Shown in pieces: positions 8,793 through 15,493 of a stretch of DNA of 21,125 nucleotides (position 1 is the first letter of the stretch; every line of letters begins with the position of its first letter). Location of the stretch: positions 1 to 21,125 of the forward strand of contig JAHFFM010000009.1 in the NCBI GenBank assembly GCA_023247935.1, read 5' to 3'. The translations under genes and the position numbers were made by a program. The stretch is from Candidatus Omnitrophota bacterium (GTDB taxonomy: Bacteria; Omnitrophota; Gorgyraeia; 2-02-FULL-51-18). The notes under the pieces are model-generated. The model saw only the letters and a program-made list of their open reading frames with translations, was not told the origin of the DNA and did not search any database.

Positions 8793-9062
8793 TTACTCCG
8801 CGACGTACGGCAATAATGCGATATGTCTTGCGCGTTTGATTTGGCGCACGATATAGCGCTGGGACTTGGCGTCCGTTCCCGAAATACGGCTGGGAATAAT
8901 TTTCCCGCGCTCGGTCAGGAAATGGCGCAAACGGTTTACGTCTTTGTAATCAATGGTTTGAATTTCTTCGGGCTTGAATTTGCAAACCTTTTTGCGCAAA
9001 ATCTTTTTTTTGGCGCCCGCTTTGCCTTTTAATTTTTTCTTAAAAATTCTACCTTCTGCCAT
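8793..9062 (-). CDS. rpsR: 30S ribosomal protein S18 (bS18)
   Basis: bS18 binds the 16S rRNA platform together with S6. The 89-residue protein has a basic N-terminal extension rich in Lys (about 1-25), followed by the core KFKPEEIQTIDYKDVNRLRHF and GKIIPSRISGTDAKSQRY, then RQIKRARHIALLPYV, all family hallmarks. A single cysteine lies at KVCKF (about residue 27). The ATG at 9062 follows a good AGGAGAGG ribosome binding site. It belongs to the S6-SSB-S18-L9 cluster, but is separated from ssb by about 150 bases of inverted repeats, an unusually wide gap for this pair. Confidence 0.97.
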   Translation of the reverse strand: MAEGRIFKKKLKGKAGAKKKILRKKVCKFKPEEIQTIDYKDVNRLRHFLTERGKIIPSRISGTDAKSQRYIVRQIKRARHIALLPYVAE

Positions 9063-9078
9063 TATCCTCTCCTATGTT

Positions 9079-9186
9079 AAAAGAGGTGAGGATGTGTTGT
9101 GTGTTGGGGGTGGATAAAAATAATCTTTTTCCTCATTCTCACCCCCGCCTCACTACCCACGACTCATCCCCATTCCCTCTCCTTTT
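9079..9186 (-). repeat. Imperfect long inverted repeat in the ssb-rpsR spacer
   Basis: The left arm (from aaaagaggtgaggatg) and right arm (to catccccattccctctcctttt) are imperfect reverse complements. They surround a perfect 7-bp stem, ggggggtg-type: gggggtg at 9106-9112 pairs with caccccc at 9140-9146 around an A/T-rich loop. Together with the hairpin at 9191-9210 it fills most of the 154-base gap between ssb and rpsR. No open reading frame of note is present. The rpsR ribosome binding site lies just outside the element. Its relation to the other repeats in this window is unclear. Confidence 0.6.
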
Positions 9187-9190
9187 ACGA

Positions 9191-9210
9191 GGGCGCGATA
9201 AATCACGCCC
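9191..9210 (-). repeat. GGGCGCGAT hairpin with adjoining TGTAGGGG flank
   Basis: Plus-strand gggcgcgat (9191-9199) pairs with atcacgccc (9202-9210) across a 2-base centre, with one mismatch. On the minus strand the flank reads TGTAGGGGCGTGATT. The same terminal sequence, TGTAGGGGCGCGATT, closes the MITE-like element upstream of pth (10984), and a TGTAAGGGCGCCC variant occurs at 19195. The tcgtaaaag that follows on the minus strand is also shared with the 10781-10984 element. This suggests one repeat family with variable interiors. Confidence 0.65.
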
Positions 9211-9216
9211 CTACAT

Positions 9217-9678
9217 TTAAAATGGAACTTCTTCTTCGGCGCCGCTGCGGCCAGCCGCTTCTTCTAATTGGATATCCGGAATATCTTCCTTATCCGCCGA
9301 AACTGCCACATCCGCAGTATCTCTCTCACGGCCCGCGCCCGTCGCGCCGCCCTGCTTTAAAAACTGCACGTTCGTCGCGATCACTTCAAGCGTGTTTTTT
9401 TTCTGACCATCCGGTCCGTCCCAACTGCGGCTTTGAAGGCGGCCTTCCACAAAAACCGGATTACCTTTTTTGAGGTACTCGTTACAAACTTCAGCCATGC
9501 GCCCCCAAACGACTATACGGACAAAACTTACCTCTTCTTTTTTTTCTCCGGTTTGAAGCTTAAACACCCGGTTCATGGCAATGGTAAAACTGGTTACCGC
9601 GGACCCGCTGGGAATATAGCGAAGTTCAGGATCACGCGTCAGATTTCCTATGAGAAGAGCCTTATTTAGACTGGCCAT
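9217..9678 (-). CDS. ssb: Single-stranded DNA-binding protein SSB
   Basis: SSB coats single-stranded DNA in replication, repair and recombination and recruits partners through its tail. The 153-residue protein has the OB fold over about residues 1-110 (MASLNKALLIGNLTRDPELR, then NRVFKLQTGEKKEEVSFVRI and VVWGRMAEVCNEYLKKG, VFVEGRLQSRSWDGPDGQ). A low-complexity linker follows, then the acidic tip EEEVPF, close to the DDIPF consensus that binds partner proteins. The ATG at 9678 has a strong AGGAGGT five bases upstream. It lies between rpsF and rpsR, the usual place. Nothing suggests a phage origin. Confidence 0.97.
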   Translation of the reverse strand: MASLNKALLIGNLTRDPELRYIPSGSAVTSFTIAMNRVFKLQTGEKKEEVSFVRIVVWGRMAEVCNEYLKKGNPVFVEGRLQSRSWDGPDGQKKNTLEVIATNVQFLKQGGATGAGRERDTADVAVSADKEDIPDIQLEEAAGRSGAEEEVPF

Positions 9679-9691
9679 AACTACCTCCTAA

Positions 9692-9804
9692 AAACAGCGT
9701 AAAACGAAAAGTTAAAAACGAAGAGCTGATGAGTCGCTAACGCAACACTATAAACCGCGAAGCGGTTCCACAGCTTTTCGCTTTTCGCTATTCGCTATTC
9801 GTTT
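9692..9804 (-). repeat. Inverted repeat with GCGAATA-like heptamer arm, rpsF-ssb spacer
   Basis: The right end (cagcttttcgcttttcgctattcgctattcg, 9771-9801, shown here only as a description of the unit) is a run of 7-base units close to CTATTCG and CTTTTCG. The left end (from aaacagcgtaaaacg to gaagagctg, about 9692-9728) is its imperfect reverse complement. The centre carries a perfect small stem aaccgc-gaa-gcggtt (9753-9767). The right edge overlaps the rpsF stop codon (9803-9805), so the insertion or expansion reaches the end of that gene. The heptamer architecture resembles the RRGACGA copies at 8721 and 17341, but the unit differs. Confidence 0.65.
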
Positions 9805-10093
9805 AAAGTGCATCCTTATTCACCAACAAATATCTCAACAATTGATCGTTCAAACGCAGAGACTGTTCGAATTTCTTGGCGTTTTTTGAATCCATCTGAA
9901 AATTAAAAAGCACGTAATTTCCATCTTGCTTCTTGTTAATTTTATAAGCAAGCCGTTTTTTACCCCAATCCTGCAAACCGTCCACACGACCGCCGTTTTT
10001 GGAGACCGTCTCCTGAACCTGGCTGATCACGCCCTTAGTGGATTCCGGCGAAAGATCCGAACTGATAATCACCACTGCTTCATAATTTCTCAT
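9803..10093 (-). CDS. rpsF: 30S ribosomal protein S6 (bS6)
   Basis: bS6 pairs with S18 on the small-subunit platform. The 96-residue length is typical. Signatures are MRNYEAVVIISSDLS at the N-terminus, GGRVDGLQDWGKKRLAYKI in the middle (the conserved W-G-KK-LAY), and GNYVLFNFQMD followed by LNDQLLRYLLVN at the end. The ATG at 10093 follows a good TAGGAGT site. The TAA stop lies in the last bases of the neighbouring inverted repeat. It leads the rpsF-ssb-rpsR-rplI-dnaB cluster. In many bacteria the rpsF leader binds the S6:S18 pair to regulate the cluster; here the leader holds a strong hairpin described separately. Confidence 0.97.
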   Translation of the reverse strand: MRNYEAVVIISSDLSPESTKGVISQVQETVSKNGGRVDGLQDWGKKRLAYKINKKQDGNYVLFNFQMDSKNAKKFEQSLRLNDQLLRYLLVNKDAL

Positions 10094-10116
10094 TTAAACT
10101 CCTATTTAAAATCAAC

Positions 10117-10183
10117 TCAGATTGCACAAATGTCATCCCCGAATGCTTTTAATCGGGGATCAACCCGTTAGCAACATATCTGA
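10117..10183 (-). repeat. REP-like hairpin in the pth-rpsF spacer
   Basis: A perfect 8-bp stem (atccccga at 10135-10142 with tcggggat at 10153-10160) encloses a 10-base loop. Outside it, tcagat-tgc (10117-10125) can pair with gca...atctga (10171-10183), so the whole 67-base region could fold as one rod. The GTCATCCCCGA...TCGGGGAT form resembles the very widespread GTCATYCCCG interspersed hairpins of many bacterial genomes. Because it lies in the rpsF leader it could also act in regulation (S6:S18 binding), but I cannot show that. It occupies nearly all of the 98-base gap. Confidence 0.7.
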
Positions 10184-10191
10184 ATCTATGT

Positions 10192-10770
10192 TTATTGTAT
10201 TGATTGTAACCGGCTCAATTTATTCTGAGCGGCCTCGAAACCTTCTTTCAACCAACTTTCGCAAATAGAGACGGCTTTTTCCAGAATTTCTTTAAGCTTC
10301 TCTTTTTCTTCTGGAGAAAATTTCTCCAGCACAAACCCTGTCAAATCTTTTGGCATTTTTTCAGTACGAATTCCTAACCGCAAACGCGGAAAATCTTGGC
10401 TGTCAAAATGCCCAATAATATCTTCAAGTCCGTGATGCCCGCCAGCGCTACCCGAACTCCGCAGCCGCAACTTCCCAAACATCAAATTAACGTCATCGCA
10501 CAGAAAAAGAAAATCCTGGGACGACGCTTTGTATTCCCGGAGGATCGCGGAAGCGGATTCTCCCGTGAGATTCACGAAAGTTTCCGGCTTAATCAAAAGA
10601 GCTTTAGGCGTTTCAAAAATTTCGGCTTGGAACTTTTTGCGCTTGGGAAGCTTTTTTTTAATTTCAGCTTCAAAACCGCCAATCAAACCATCCAGAACCC
10701 GGAACCCGACATTGTGCCTTGTGTTCTCGTATTTCTTCCCGGGATTTCCGATGCCAACAATGAATTTCAA
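10192..10770 (-). CDS. pth: Peptidyl-tRNA hydrolase
   Basis: Pth frees tRNA from prematurely released peptidyl-tRNA. From the TTG at 10768-10770 the product is 192 residues, the normal size. It opens with LKFIVGIGNPGKKYENTRHNVGF, split here as the family motif IVGIGNPG plus YENTRHNVGF, which contains the active-site Asn and catalytic His. Later motifs are LLIKPETFVNLTGESA, FLFLCDDVNLMFGKLRL with the catalytic Asp, and SGSAGGHHGLEDI. A GGAG ribosome binding site lies about seven bases before the TTG. A reading frame continues upstream to an ATG at 10869, but that extension is just the arm of an inverted repeat, so I reject it. The order prs-rplY-pth is widely conserved. Confidence 0.95.
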   Translation of the reverse strand: MKFIVGIGNPGKKYENTRHNVGFRVLDGLIGGFEAEIKKKLPKRKKFQAEIFETPKALLIKPETFVNLTGESASAILREYKASSQDFLFLCDDVNLMFGKLRLRSSGSAGGHHGLEDIIGHFDSQDFPRLRLGIRTEKMPKDLTGFVLEKFSPEEKEKLKEILEKAVSICESWLKEGFEAAQNKLSRLQSIQ

Positions 10771-10780
10771 AACCCGCTCC

Positions 10781-10984
10781 GTACGGACGCGATTATTGAG
10801 TCTCGTAAAAGCAATAGGAAGGGGTGGCGCATGAAATCTATCTTTATTTATCCAAAAAGGACAGCACATCGCAACCCGAAGTCTTTTCTGAGGTCCTGAT
10901 AGCGTTTTTGGATAAATAAAATAGGTTTCATGTGACAGGACCCGTTCCTATTGCTTTTACGAGACTCAATAATCGCGCCCCTAC
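10781..10984 (-). mobile_element. MITE-like element with ~75-bp terminal inverted repeats
   Basis: The left arm (10781-10858) and right arm (10905-10984) are reverse complements. The 33 bases from 10788 match the other end perfectly, and the rest matches at roughly 85 percent, with two single-site gaps. A 46-base centre separates them. The outermost bases are GTACGGACGCGATT on the left and GTAGGGGCGCGATT read inward from the right. The latter is the terminal motif of the hairpin at 9191-9210. The element fills the gap between the rplY stop (10987) and the pth ribosome binding site (10773-10780) almost to the base. It has no transposase, so it would depend on one elsewhere, if it is mobile at all. 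Target duplications are not evident. Confidence 0.75.
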
Positions 10985-10986
10985 AA

Positions 10987-11685
10987 TCATTTCTTTTCAG
11001 ATTTGGGCGCTTCTTTAGCCTTAGACTCTTCTTTCTTCTCGCCAGCCTTTGACTCGTCTTCCTTCTTCTCGCGGATCACTTCCACTTCCTGGGTTTCGCC
11101 CGTCGCTTCTTCAGGCTTCTCTTCCACAGGCAGTTTCACCTGGAACAACAAAGCTTCCAAATCCGTTAAAATTTTGATCTTGTCCGAAACCACCAGGTCA
11201 CGCACATGAATCGAGCCGTTCAGCTTCAAGCCCGAAATATCCACGTCGATATGCTTCGGAATGTCCATCGGCAAGCATTGGATCTTGACTTCACGAAGCG
11301 GGTGATCCAAAACACCGCCTTCTTGCTTGACGCCGGCAGGTTCACCCAGCCCCACAACCTCGACATCCACCGTAATTTTTTCAGTGAGCGAAATCTCGTT
11401 GAAATCCACATGAAGAATGCTGCGTTTCACTGGATGATGCTGAATTTCCTTGATAATGACGGCTCTATTCTTTTTGGCGCCTTCAATCTGCAGGTTAATC
11501 AGGACGTTTTCACCCTCGGCTGATTTCAGAATCTTGTTCAGTTCTTTTTCTGATAATTGAACCGGGACGGATTTTTCTCCGCGATGATACACAACGCCGG
11601 GCACGGTGCCGGTTCGACGGAGCTTTTGCGATTTTTCTTTGCCTTTGCCTTCCCGAAGGCTGACTTTCAATGCGATCTGTTCCAT
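10987..11685 (-). CDS. rplY: 50S ribosomal protein L25, long CTC/TL5 form (bL25)
   Basis: bL25 binds 5S rRNA. The 232-residue protein is the long CTC/TL5 form. Its N-terminal L25 domain (about 1-95) includes VSLREGKGKEKSQKLRRTG, VPGVVYHRGEKSVPV and IKEIQHHPVKRSILHVDF. A C-terminal beta domain (about 96-188, with GVLDHPLREVKIQCLPMDIP and HIDVDISGLKLNGSIHVRDL) follows. From about 190 on, a low-complexity tail of Glu, Lys and Ala looks disordered. The ATG at 11685 follows AAAGGA. The gene sits 16 bases downstream of prs, while pth follows across the MITE-like element. The long form is linked with general stress in some species. Confidence 0.95.
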   Translation of the reverse strand: MEQIALKVSLREGKGKEKSQKLRRTGTVPGVVYHRGEKSVPVQLSEKELNKILKSAEGENVLINLQIEGAKKNRAVIIKEIQHHPVKRSILHVDFNEISLTEKITVDVEVVGLGEPAGVKQEGGVLDHPLREVKIQCLPMDIPKHIDVDISGLKLNGSIHVRDLVVSDKIKILTDLEALLFQVKLPVEEKPEEATGETQEVEVIREKKEDESKAGEKKEESKAKEAPKSEKK

Positions 11686-11701
11686 TTCACTTTCCTTTAT
11701 T

Positions 11702-12637
11702 TTAGTTGAATAAACTGCTTACCGATTCCTCGTTATGAATGCGCTTAATCGCTTCACCTAAAATCGAGGAAACGGTTAAAACCTTCAAAATCGGATCTTT
11801 TTTATCGCCCAGCGGTATCGTGTCCGAAACGATGAATTCTTCAAACGGCGATTTTTTGATACGCTCAACCGCGGATCCCGTCAGCACGGGATGCGTAATC
11901 GCCGCATAAATTTTTAGCGCGCCTTTCTTTTTCAAGGCAACGGCCGCTTCGCAAATAGAACTGGCTGTGGCCGACAAATCATCAACAATCACGATATTTT
12001 TGCCTTTGACTTCGCCCAAAATATTCATGGTTTCCGTATGACGGTCGTCGATGCGGCGTTTGTCCACGATAGCCAGCGCGGCGTTCAAACGTTTCGCGTA
12101 GGCGCGCGCCATTTTGATGCCGCCTACGTCCGGAGACGCGACAACCAAATCTTTAATTTTTTTCTTCGCGAAATAATCCACGACGGTATTCACCGCGAAA
12201 AGATGGTCCAGGGGAATGTCAAAAAAGCCCTGGATTTGTCCCGCATGGAGATCCATGGTTAAAATACGGTTGGCCCCCGCTGTTTCCAAAAGATTAGCGA
12301 CGAGTTTAGCCGTGATCGGAACGCGAGGCTGGTCTTTCCTGTCCTGACGCGCGTATCCGAAATAAGGCATCACCGCCGTGATACGGCGCGCGGAGGCGCG
12401 TTTGATCGCGTCAATCATGATCAAAAGTTCCATAAGATTATTATTTGTTGGGGGGCATGTGGGCTGAATGATAAATACGTCGCGGCCGCGCACGTCTTCA
12501 TTGATCTTCACGCGGATTTCGCCTTCGCTGAACGTGGTTACCAGCGCGTCCCCTAAGGGCACTTTTAAAAAATTGGAGATTTTTTTTGCGAGCTCAAAAT
12601 TGGCGTTTCCGGAAAATAATTTCAGCTGACCGTTCAC
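11702..12637 (-). CDS. prs: Ribose-phosphate pyrophosphokinase (PRPP synthase)
   Basis: Prs makes PRPP from ribose 5-phosphate and ATP, feeding purine, pyrimidine, NAD and histidine synthesis. The 311 residues match the class I size. Motifs visible are FSGNANFELAKKI, FSEGEIRVKINEDVRG, PYFGYARQDRKDQPRVPITAK (flexible loop), TMDLHAGQIQGFFDIP and SPDVGGIKMARAYAK. The PRPP loop is IVIVDDLSATASSI (about 216-228). The two leading Asp residues are kept, but the third acidic position of the usual DDMIDTAGT is Ala and the Gly is Ser, so affinity may differ. The start is GTG at 12637, overlapping the glmU stop by four bases (GTGA). A purine-rich AAGGACAAAG lies upstream inside glmU. Confidence 0.96.
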   Translation of the reverse strand: MNGQLKLFSGNANFELAKKISNFLKVPLGDALVTTFSEGEIRVKINEDVRGRDVFIIQPTCPPTNNNLMELLIMIDAIKRASARRITAVMPYFGYARQDRKDQPRVPITAKLVANLLETAGANRILTMDLHAGQIQGFFDIPLDHLFAVNTVVDYFAKKKIKDLVVASPDVGGIKMARAYAKRLNAALAIVDKRRIDDRHTETMNILGEVKGKNIVIVDDLSATASSICEAAVALKKKGALKIYAAITHPVLTGSAVERIKKSPFEEFIVSDTIPLGDKKDPILKVLTVSSILGEAIKRIHNEESVSSLFN

Positions 12638-13917
12638 TTTTTCTTTGTCCTTGGTTTATTGTTTTTTATATCTTGATCCAAACTTTTAGCCGGCACTCCG
12701 ACATAAATACCACCGTCAGGAATCTTGGTGCCTTTTGTGACCACGGCGCCCGCGCCCGTTTTCGCGCCCTGGCCCACCGTGACCGGCGCTACAAATATCG
12801 TGCCCGAACCGATTTGCGCTTTATTTCCGATGACGGTTTTATGCTTATCCTTCCCGTCAAAATTTGCCGTAATAGTGCCCGCGCCGATATTCACGTTTTC
12901 ACCGATTTCGGCGTCACCGATATAACTTAAATGCTTGATCTGGGTTTGGCGACCCACATGGGAACGTACGATTTCCACAAAATTGCCAATCACGGCTTTA
13001 TCTTCAATCCGGGATGCCCCGCGAATCCTGGCAAAGGGCCCGATCACGCACCGCTCGCCTATTACCGAACCTTCCTCAATCACGGTATGGGGCAATATCA
13101 CGGTATCTTGCCCTAACTGGACATTAGAGTCAATAAACGTGGTTTTGGGGTCCCGGATACCCACTCCGGACTCCATCCAGCCCTCCAAAACACGATTTCT
13201 CAAAACTTCTTCGGCTTTCGCGAGCTCAATCCGGTTATTAACCCCCTGAACTTCCTGAGGGTCCATCGCCTGCACGGCAGTTACCGAACCTTCTTGGGCT
13301 AAAATTTCAATCGCATCCGTTAAATAATATTCTTTTTTCTTCGGGTTTCGCTTCACGCGCTTGAGCGAGTCAAAAAGTTTCTTTTTGTGGAATACATAGC
13401 AGCCCACATTGATAAGCGAAATCTTTTTTTCAGCGTCGGTGGCGTCATTTTCTTCGACAATTTTTTCGACAAATGAACCCCGTTTAAAAACCACGCGGCC
13501 ATAACCAAAAGGATTTGTAAATTCAGCCGAAAGAAGCGTGGCGTCGGTTTGTCCGGATTGATGATCTTGAATCAGCTCTTTGAGCGTGCTTGTTTTAAGA
13601 AGCGGCGTGTCGCAATACAAAACCAAAAGGGATCCACTAAAAGACGAAAGCGCTTTTTCCGCGACACTCACCGCATGTCCGCTGCCTAATTGCTCGGTTT
13701 GGTGCACAAGTGTCACGTCTTTTGGAAGCGCGTTTTTAACTTCTTCAAAACCGTGGCCAGCCACGACAAAAATTTTGGAACAGCCCGCTTCGCGCGCGCG
13801 GCTAATCAAACTTTCAACCATGGGACGGCCGCCTAAAGGCTGGAGCGCTTTTGGAAGACGGGAGCGCATGCGAGTTCCTTTTCCCGCTGCGAGGATCAAA
13901 GCGCCAATGTTAGGCAA
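12634..13917 (-). CDS. glmU: Bifunctional GlmU: GlcN-1-P acetyltransferase / GlcNAc-1-P uridyltransferase
   Basis: GlmU makes UDP-GlcNAc, the shared precursor of peptidoglycan and lipid A, so it feeds the lpx genes downstream. The 427 residues contain an N-terminal nucleotidyltransferase domain (about 1-230): LILAAGKGTRM, QTEQLGSGHAV, LYCDTPLL, NPFGYGRV, EYYLTDAI and VQGVNNR. A hexapeptide beta-helix acetyltransferase domain (about 255-410) follows, with FARIRG, NFVEIV, KHLSYIGDAEIGE (H329, matching the catalytic His363 of E. coli) and GAGTITANFDG. It is about 30 residues shorter than the E. coli protein, mostly at the C-terminus. The start is TTG at 13917, eight bases inside the clpX end, with AAGGA upstream. 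No better start exists before the LILAAGKG motif. Confidence 0.96.
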   Translation of the reverse strand: MPNIGALILAAGKGTRMRSRLPKALQPLGGRPMVESLISRAREAGCSKIFVVAGHGFEEVKNALPKDVTLVHQTEQLGSGHAVSVAEKALSSFSGSLLVLYCDTPLLKTSTLKELIQDHQSGQTDATLLSAEFTNPFGYGRVVFKRGSFVEKIVEENDATDAEKKISLINVGCYVFHKKKLFDSLKRVKRNPKKKEYYLTDAIEILAQEGSVTAVQAMDPQEVQGVNNRIELAKAEEVLRNRVLEGWMESGVGIRDPKTTFIDSNVQLGQDTVILPHTVIEEGSVIGERCVIGPFARIRGASRIEDKAVIGNFVEIVRSHVGRQTQIKHLSYIGDAEIGENVNIGAGTITANFDGKDKHKTVIGNKAQIGSGTIFVAPVTVGQGAKTGAGAVVTKGTKIPDGGIYVGVPAKSLDQDIKNNKPRTKKK

Positions 13918-15148
13918 TTTTTTTCATCCTTCTTGAGGAAATCAATTCCGGACTCTGGCGTCTCAACACCGTATCGCGGCTGACCACGCAAACTTCCGTG
14001 TCTTCCAAATCCGGAAGATCGTACATGGTGTCCATCATAATCTCTTCCAAAATCGCCCTCAATACGCGGGCGCCCGTTCCCTTACGAATCGCTTCACGCA
14101 CGATTTCCTGCAAAGCTTCTTCCATGAACCGGAGCTCAACGCCTTCCATTTCAAAAAATTTCTGATACTGTTTCGCAACCGCGTTTTTAGGGCGGGTCAA
14201 AACATCCAGCATGTCTTTCTCGGTCAATGCGCTTAATGTGCAAACAATGGGAAAACGGCCGATAAACTCGGGAATCAAACCAAACTTCACGAGATCTTCT
14301 GTTTCCACTTTGGAAACAACGTGGGTTTTTTCTAAATGTTTTGTTTTGGCTTCATGAAAACCGATATCCCGCTTGCCAAGTCTTCTTTCGATAATGTTCG
14401 AGAGATGGCTGAACGTTCCGCCACAAATAAAAAGAATATTTTTGGTGTCCACTTGAATGGATTCGGCTTGCGGATGCTTGCGGCCGCCCTGAGGAGCCAC
14501 GTTCGCTTTCGTTCCTTCAAGAATTTTTAAAAGCGCCTGCTGCACGCCTTCGCCGGAGACGTCGCGCGTGATGGAAACATTTTCAGAAGTTTTTCCGATT
14601 TTATCTATTTCGTCGATATACACAATGCCGACTTCGGCTTTCGCGACATTGTACTGAGCGTCCTGCAAAAGACGTTGAATCACATTTTCCACATCCTCGC
14701 CCACATAACCCGCCTGGGTCAGCGTGGTTGCGTCGCAAATAGCAAAAGGAACTTTTAAAATTCTGGCAAGCGTTCTGGCAAGCAGTGTTTTTCCGGAGCC
14801 TGTAGGCCCGATAAGCAGCACGTTGGATTTCTCAAGCTCAACATCACCTGCTTCAAGTTTCGCAAATACCCGCTTGTAATGATTGTAAACGCTGACCGAT
14901 AATTGCTTCTTGGCGCGCTCTTGGCCGATAACGTATTCGTCCAACGTTTTTTTAATTTCGGCGGGTTTTGGCAAAGGCCCGGTAAAAATGGGCTCGGCTT
15001 TTGATTCTTTGGTAATCTGAGCCATGTTTTCATGGCAAAAACGGACGCACTCCTCACAAATCATCGCCTCGGCTCCCGCAAAGAGCCGTTCCGAAGGCTT
15101 CACGTCTTTCTGACAAAACGAACATTTTTGTAAAGGTGTTTTCATCAT
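13910..15148 (-). CDS. clpX: ATP-dependent Clp protease ATP-binding subunit ClpX
   Basis: ClpX is the AAA+ unfoldase that feeds proteins to ClpP. The 412 residues have the N-terminal zinc-binding domain with C9, C12, C31 and C34, then the AAA+ core. Walker A is GPTGSGKT (114-121), the pore loop is GYVGED (148-153) and Walker B is IVYIDEID (175-182). GGRKHPQ and LGKRDIGF follow; the latter carries the IGF loop that docks on ClpP, so a ClpP should be encoded elsewhere. It ends with the GTGARVLRAILEEIMMD sensor-2 region. Two adjacent ATG codons (15148 and 15145) are possible starts. No clear ribosome binding site precedes them. clpX lies apart from clpP, between tRNA-Gln and glmU. Confidence 0.97.
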   Translation of the reverse strand: MMKTPLQKCSFCQKDVKPSERLFAGAEAMICEECVRFCHENMAQITKESKAEPIFTGPLPKPAEIKKTLDEYVIGQERAKKQLSVSVYNHYKRVFAKLEAGDVELEKSNVLLIGPTGSGKTLLARTLARILKVPFAICDATTLTQAGYVGEDVENVIQRLLQDAQYNVAKAEVGIVYIDEIDKIGKTSENVSITRDVSGEGVQQALLKILEGTKANVAPQGGRKHPQAESIQVDTKNILFICGGTFSHLSNIIERRLGKRDIGFHEAKTKHLEKTHVVSKVETEDLVKFGLIPEFIGRFPIVCTLSALTEKDMLDVLTRPKNAVAKQYQKFFEMEGVELRFMEEALQEIVREAIRKGTGARVLRAILEEIMMDTMYDLPDLEDTEVCVVSRDTVLRRQSPELISSRRMKKIA

Positions 15149-15160
15149 AAAATTTTAAAC

Positions 15161-15206
15161 CGCCCCTGACGCGCCGACATAACGGCGCTTTTCCTTCGGC
15201 GGGGCG
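15161..15206 (-). repeat. Nested GC-rich hairpin between tRNA-Gln and clpX
   Basis: The inner stem is perfect: gcgccg (15171-15176) with cggcgc (15183-15188) around acataa. An outer pairing of cgcccc (15161-15166) with ggggcg (15201-15206) encloses it. On the minus strand it lies about 25 bases after the tRNA-Gln 3' end and just before clpX. It could block 3' processing read-through, act as an attenuator or RNase site between tRNA and mRNA, or be another dispersed repeat. No U-run follows, so it is not a standard terminator. Confidence 0.65.
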
Positions 15207-15231
15207 CTCCCTTCGAATCCTGTTGCATAAA

Positions 15232-15302
15232 CTGCCCCGCTTGGATTCGAACCAAGACAAACGCCTCCAAAGGGCGGTGTGCTACCATTACACAACAGGG
15301 CA
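15232..15302 (-). tRNA. tRNA-Gln (anticodon UUG)
   Basis: The 71-nt gene folds as a cloverleaf. The acceptor stem is TGCCCTG with CGGGGCA (one T-G pair) and the discriminator is G. The D arm is GTGTAATGGTAGCAC. The anticodon loop is CTTTGGA with UUG at 34-36, and the T arm is CTTGG-TTCGAAT-CCAAG. The CCA end is not encoded. The anticodon stem has a C-U mismatch at its first pair (27-43). The gene sits between ispE and clpX-glmU-prs; tRNA-Gln near ispE/prs is a known arrangement in bacteria. Its first 21 nt are duplicated 116 bases upstream. Confidence 0.95.
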
Positions 15303-15493
15303 AATATTTTAAGTTTTAGTTTACACCTTCCAACCTGGGTGTGCGCAGGCCCGATCTTCAAGATCGGGCCGGAGTGCCGCATGCAGAGGCATGCGGCCTA
15401 CCATTACACAACAGGGCAAATATTTTAAGTCTTAGTTTACACCTTCCAACCTAGGTGTGCGCAGGTCCGATCTTCAAGATCGGGCCGGAGTGC
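15282..15493 (-). repeat. Tandem duplication joining ispE 3' end and tRNA-Gln 5' end
   Basis: Two 96-bp copies (15282-15377 and 15398-15493) differ at only three positions and are 116 bases apart. Each copy runs, on the minus strand, from the ispE 3' coding tail through the spacer into the first 21 nt of tRNA-Gln. Between the copies is 20 bp that, with its edges, forms a perfect palindrome gccgcatg-cagagg-catgcggc (15376-15397). Inside each copy is another stem, gatc-centred (ggcccgatc...gatcgggcc); in the ispE-side copy one arm base is changed. Only the ispE-side copy has TAG where the other has CAG, and this TAG is the ispE stop codon. Confidence 0.9.
15398..15418 (-). pseudogene. tRNA-Gln 5' fragment (21 nt), duplication remnant
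   Basis: These 21 bases are identical to nucleotides 1-21 of the intact tRNA-Gln at 15232-15302 (acceptor 5' strand plus the D-arm start). They stop where the palindromic filler begins. The fragment lacks the anticodon, T arm and acceptor 3' strand, so it cannot form a tRNA. It would be transcribed between ispE and the real tRNA. Confidence 0.85.

Noticed and set aside
10771..10869. N-terminal extension of pth to an ATG at 10869
   Set aside because: It is the translation of the MITE arm. The family motif begins right after TTG 10768-10770, which has its own GGAG site.
15155..15382. 75-residue minus-strand frame across tRNA-Gln
   Set aside because: It is made of the duplicated ispE tail, the tRNA gene and the hairpin read as protein; not a gene.
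15232..15493. Phage or island attachment site at the tRNA gene
   Set aside because: The duplicated part is the tRNA 5' end, while integrases mostly use the 3' end or the anticodon; no integrase or foreign genes are present.
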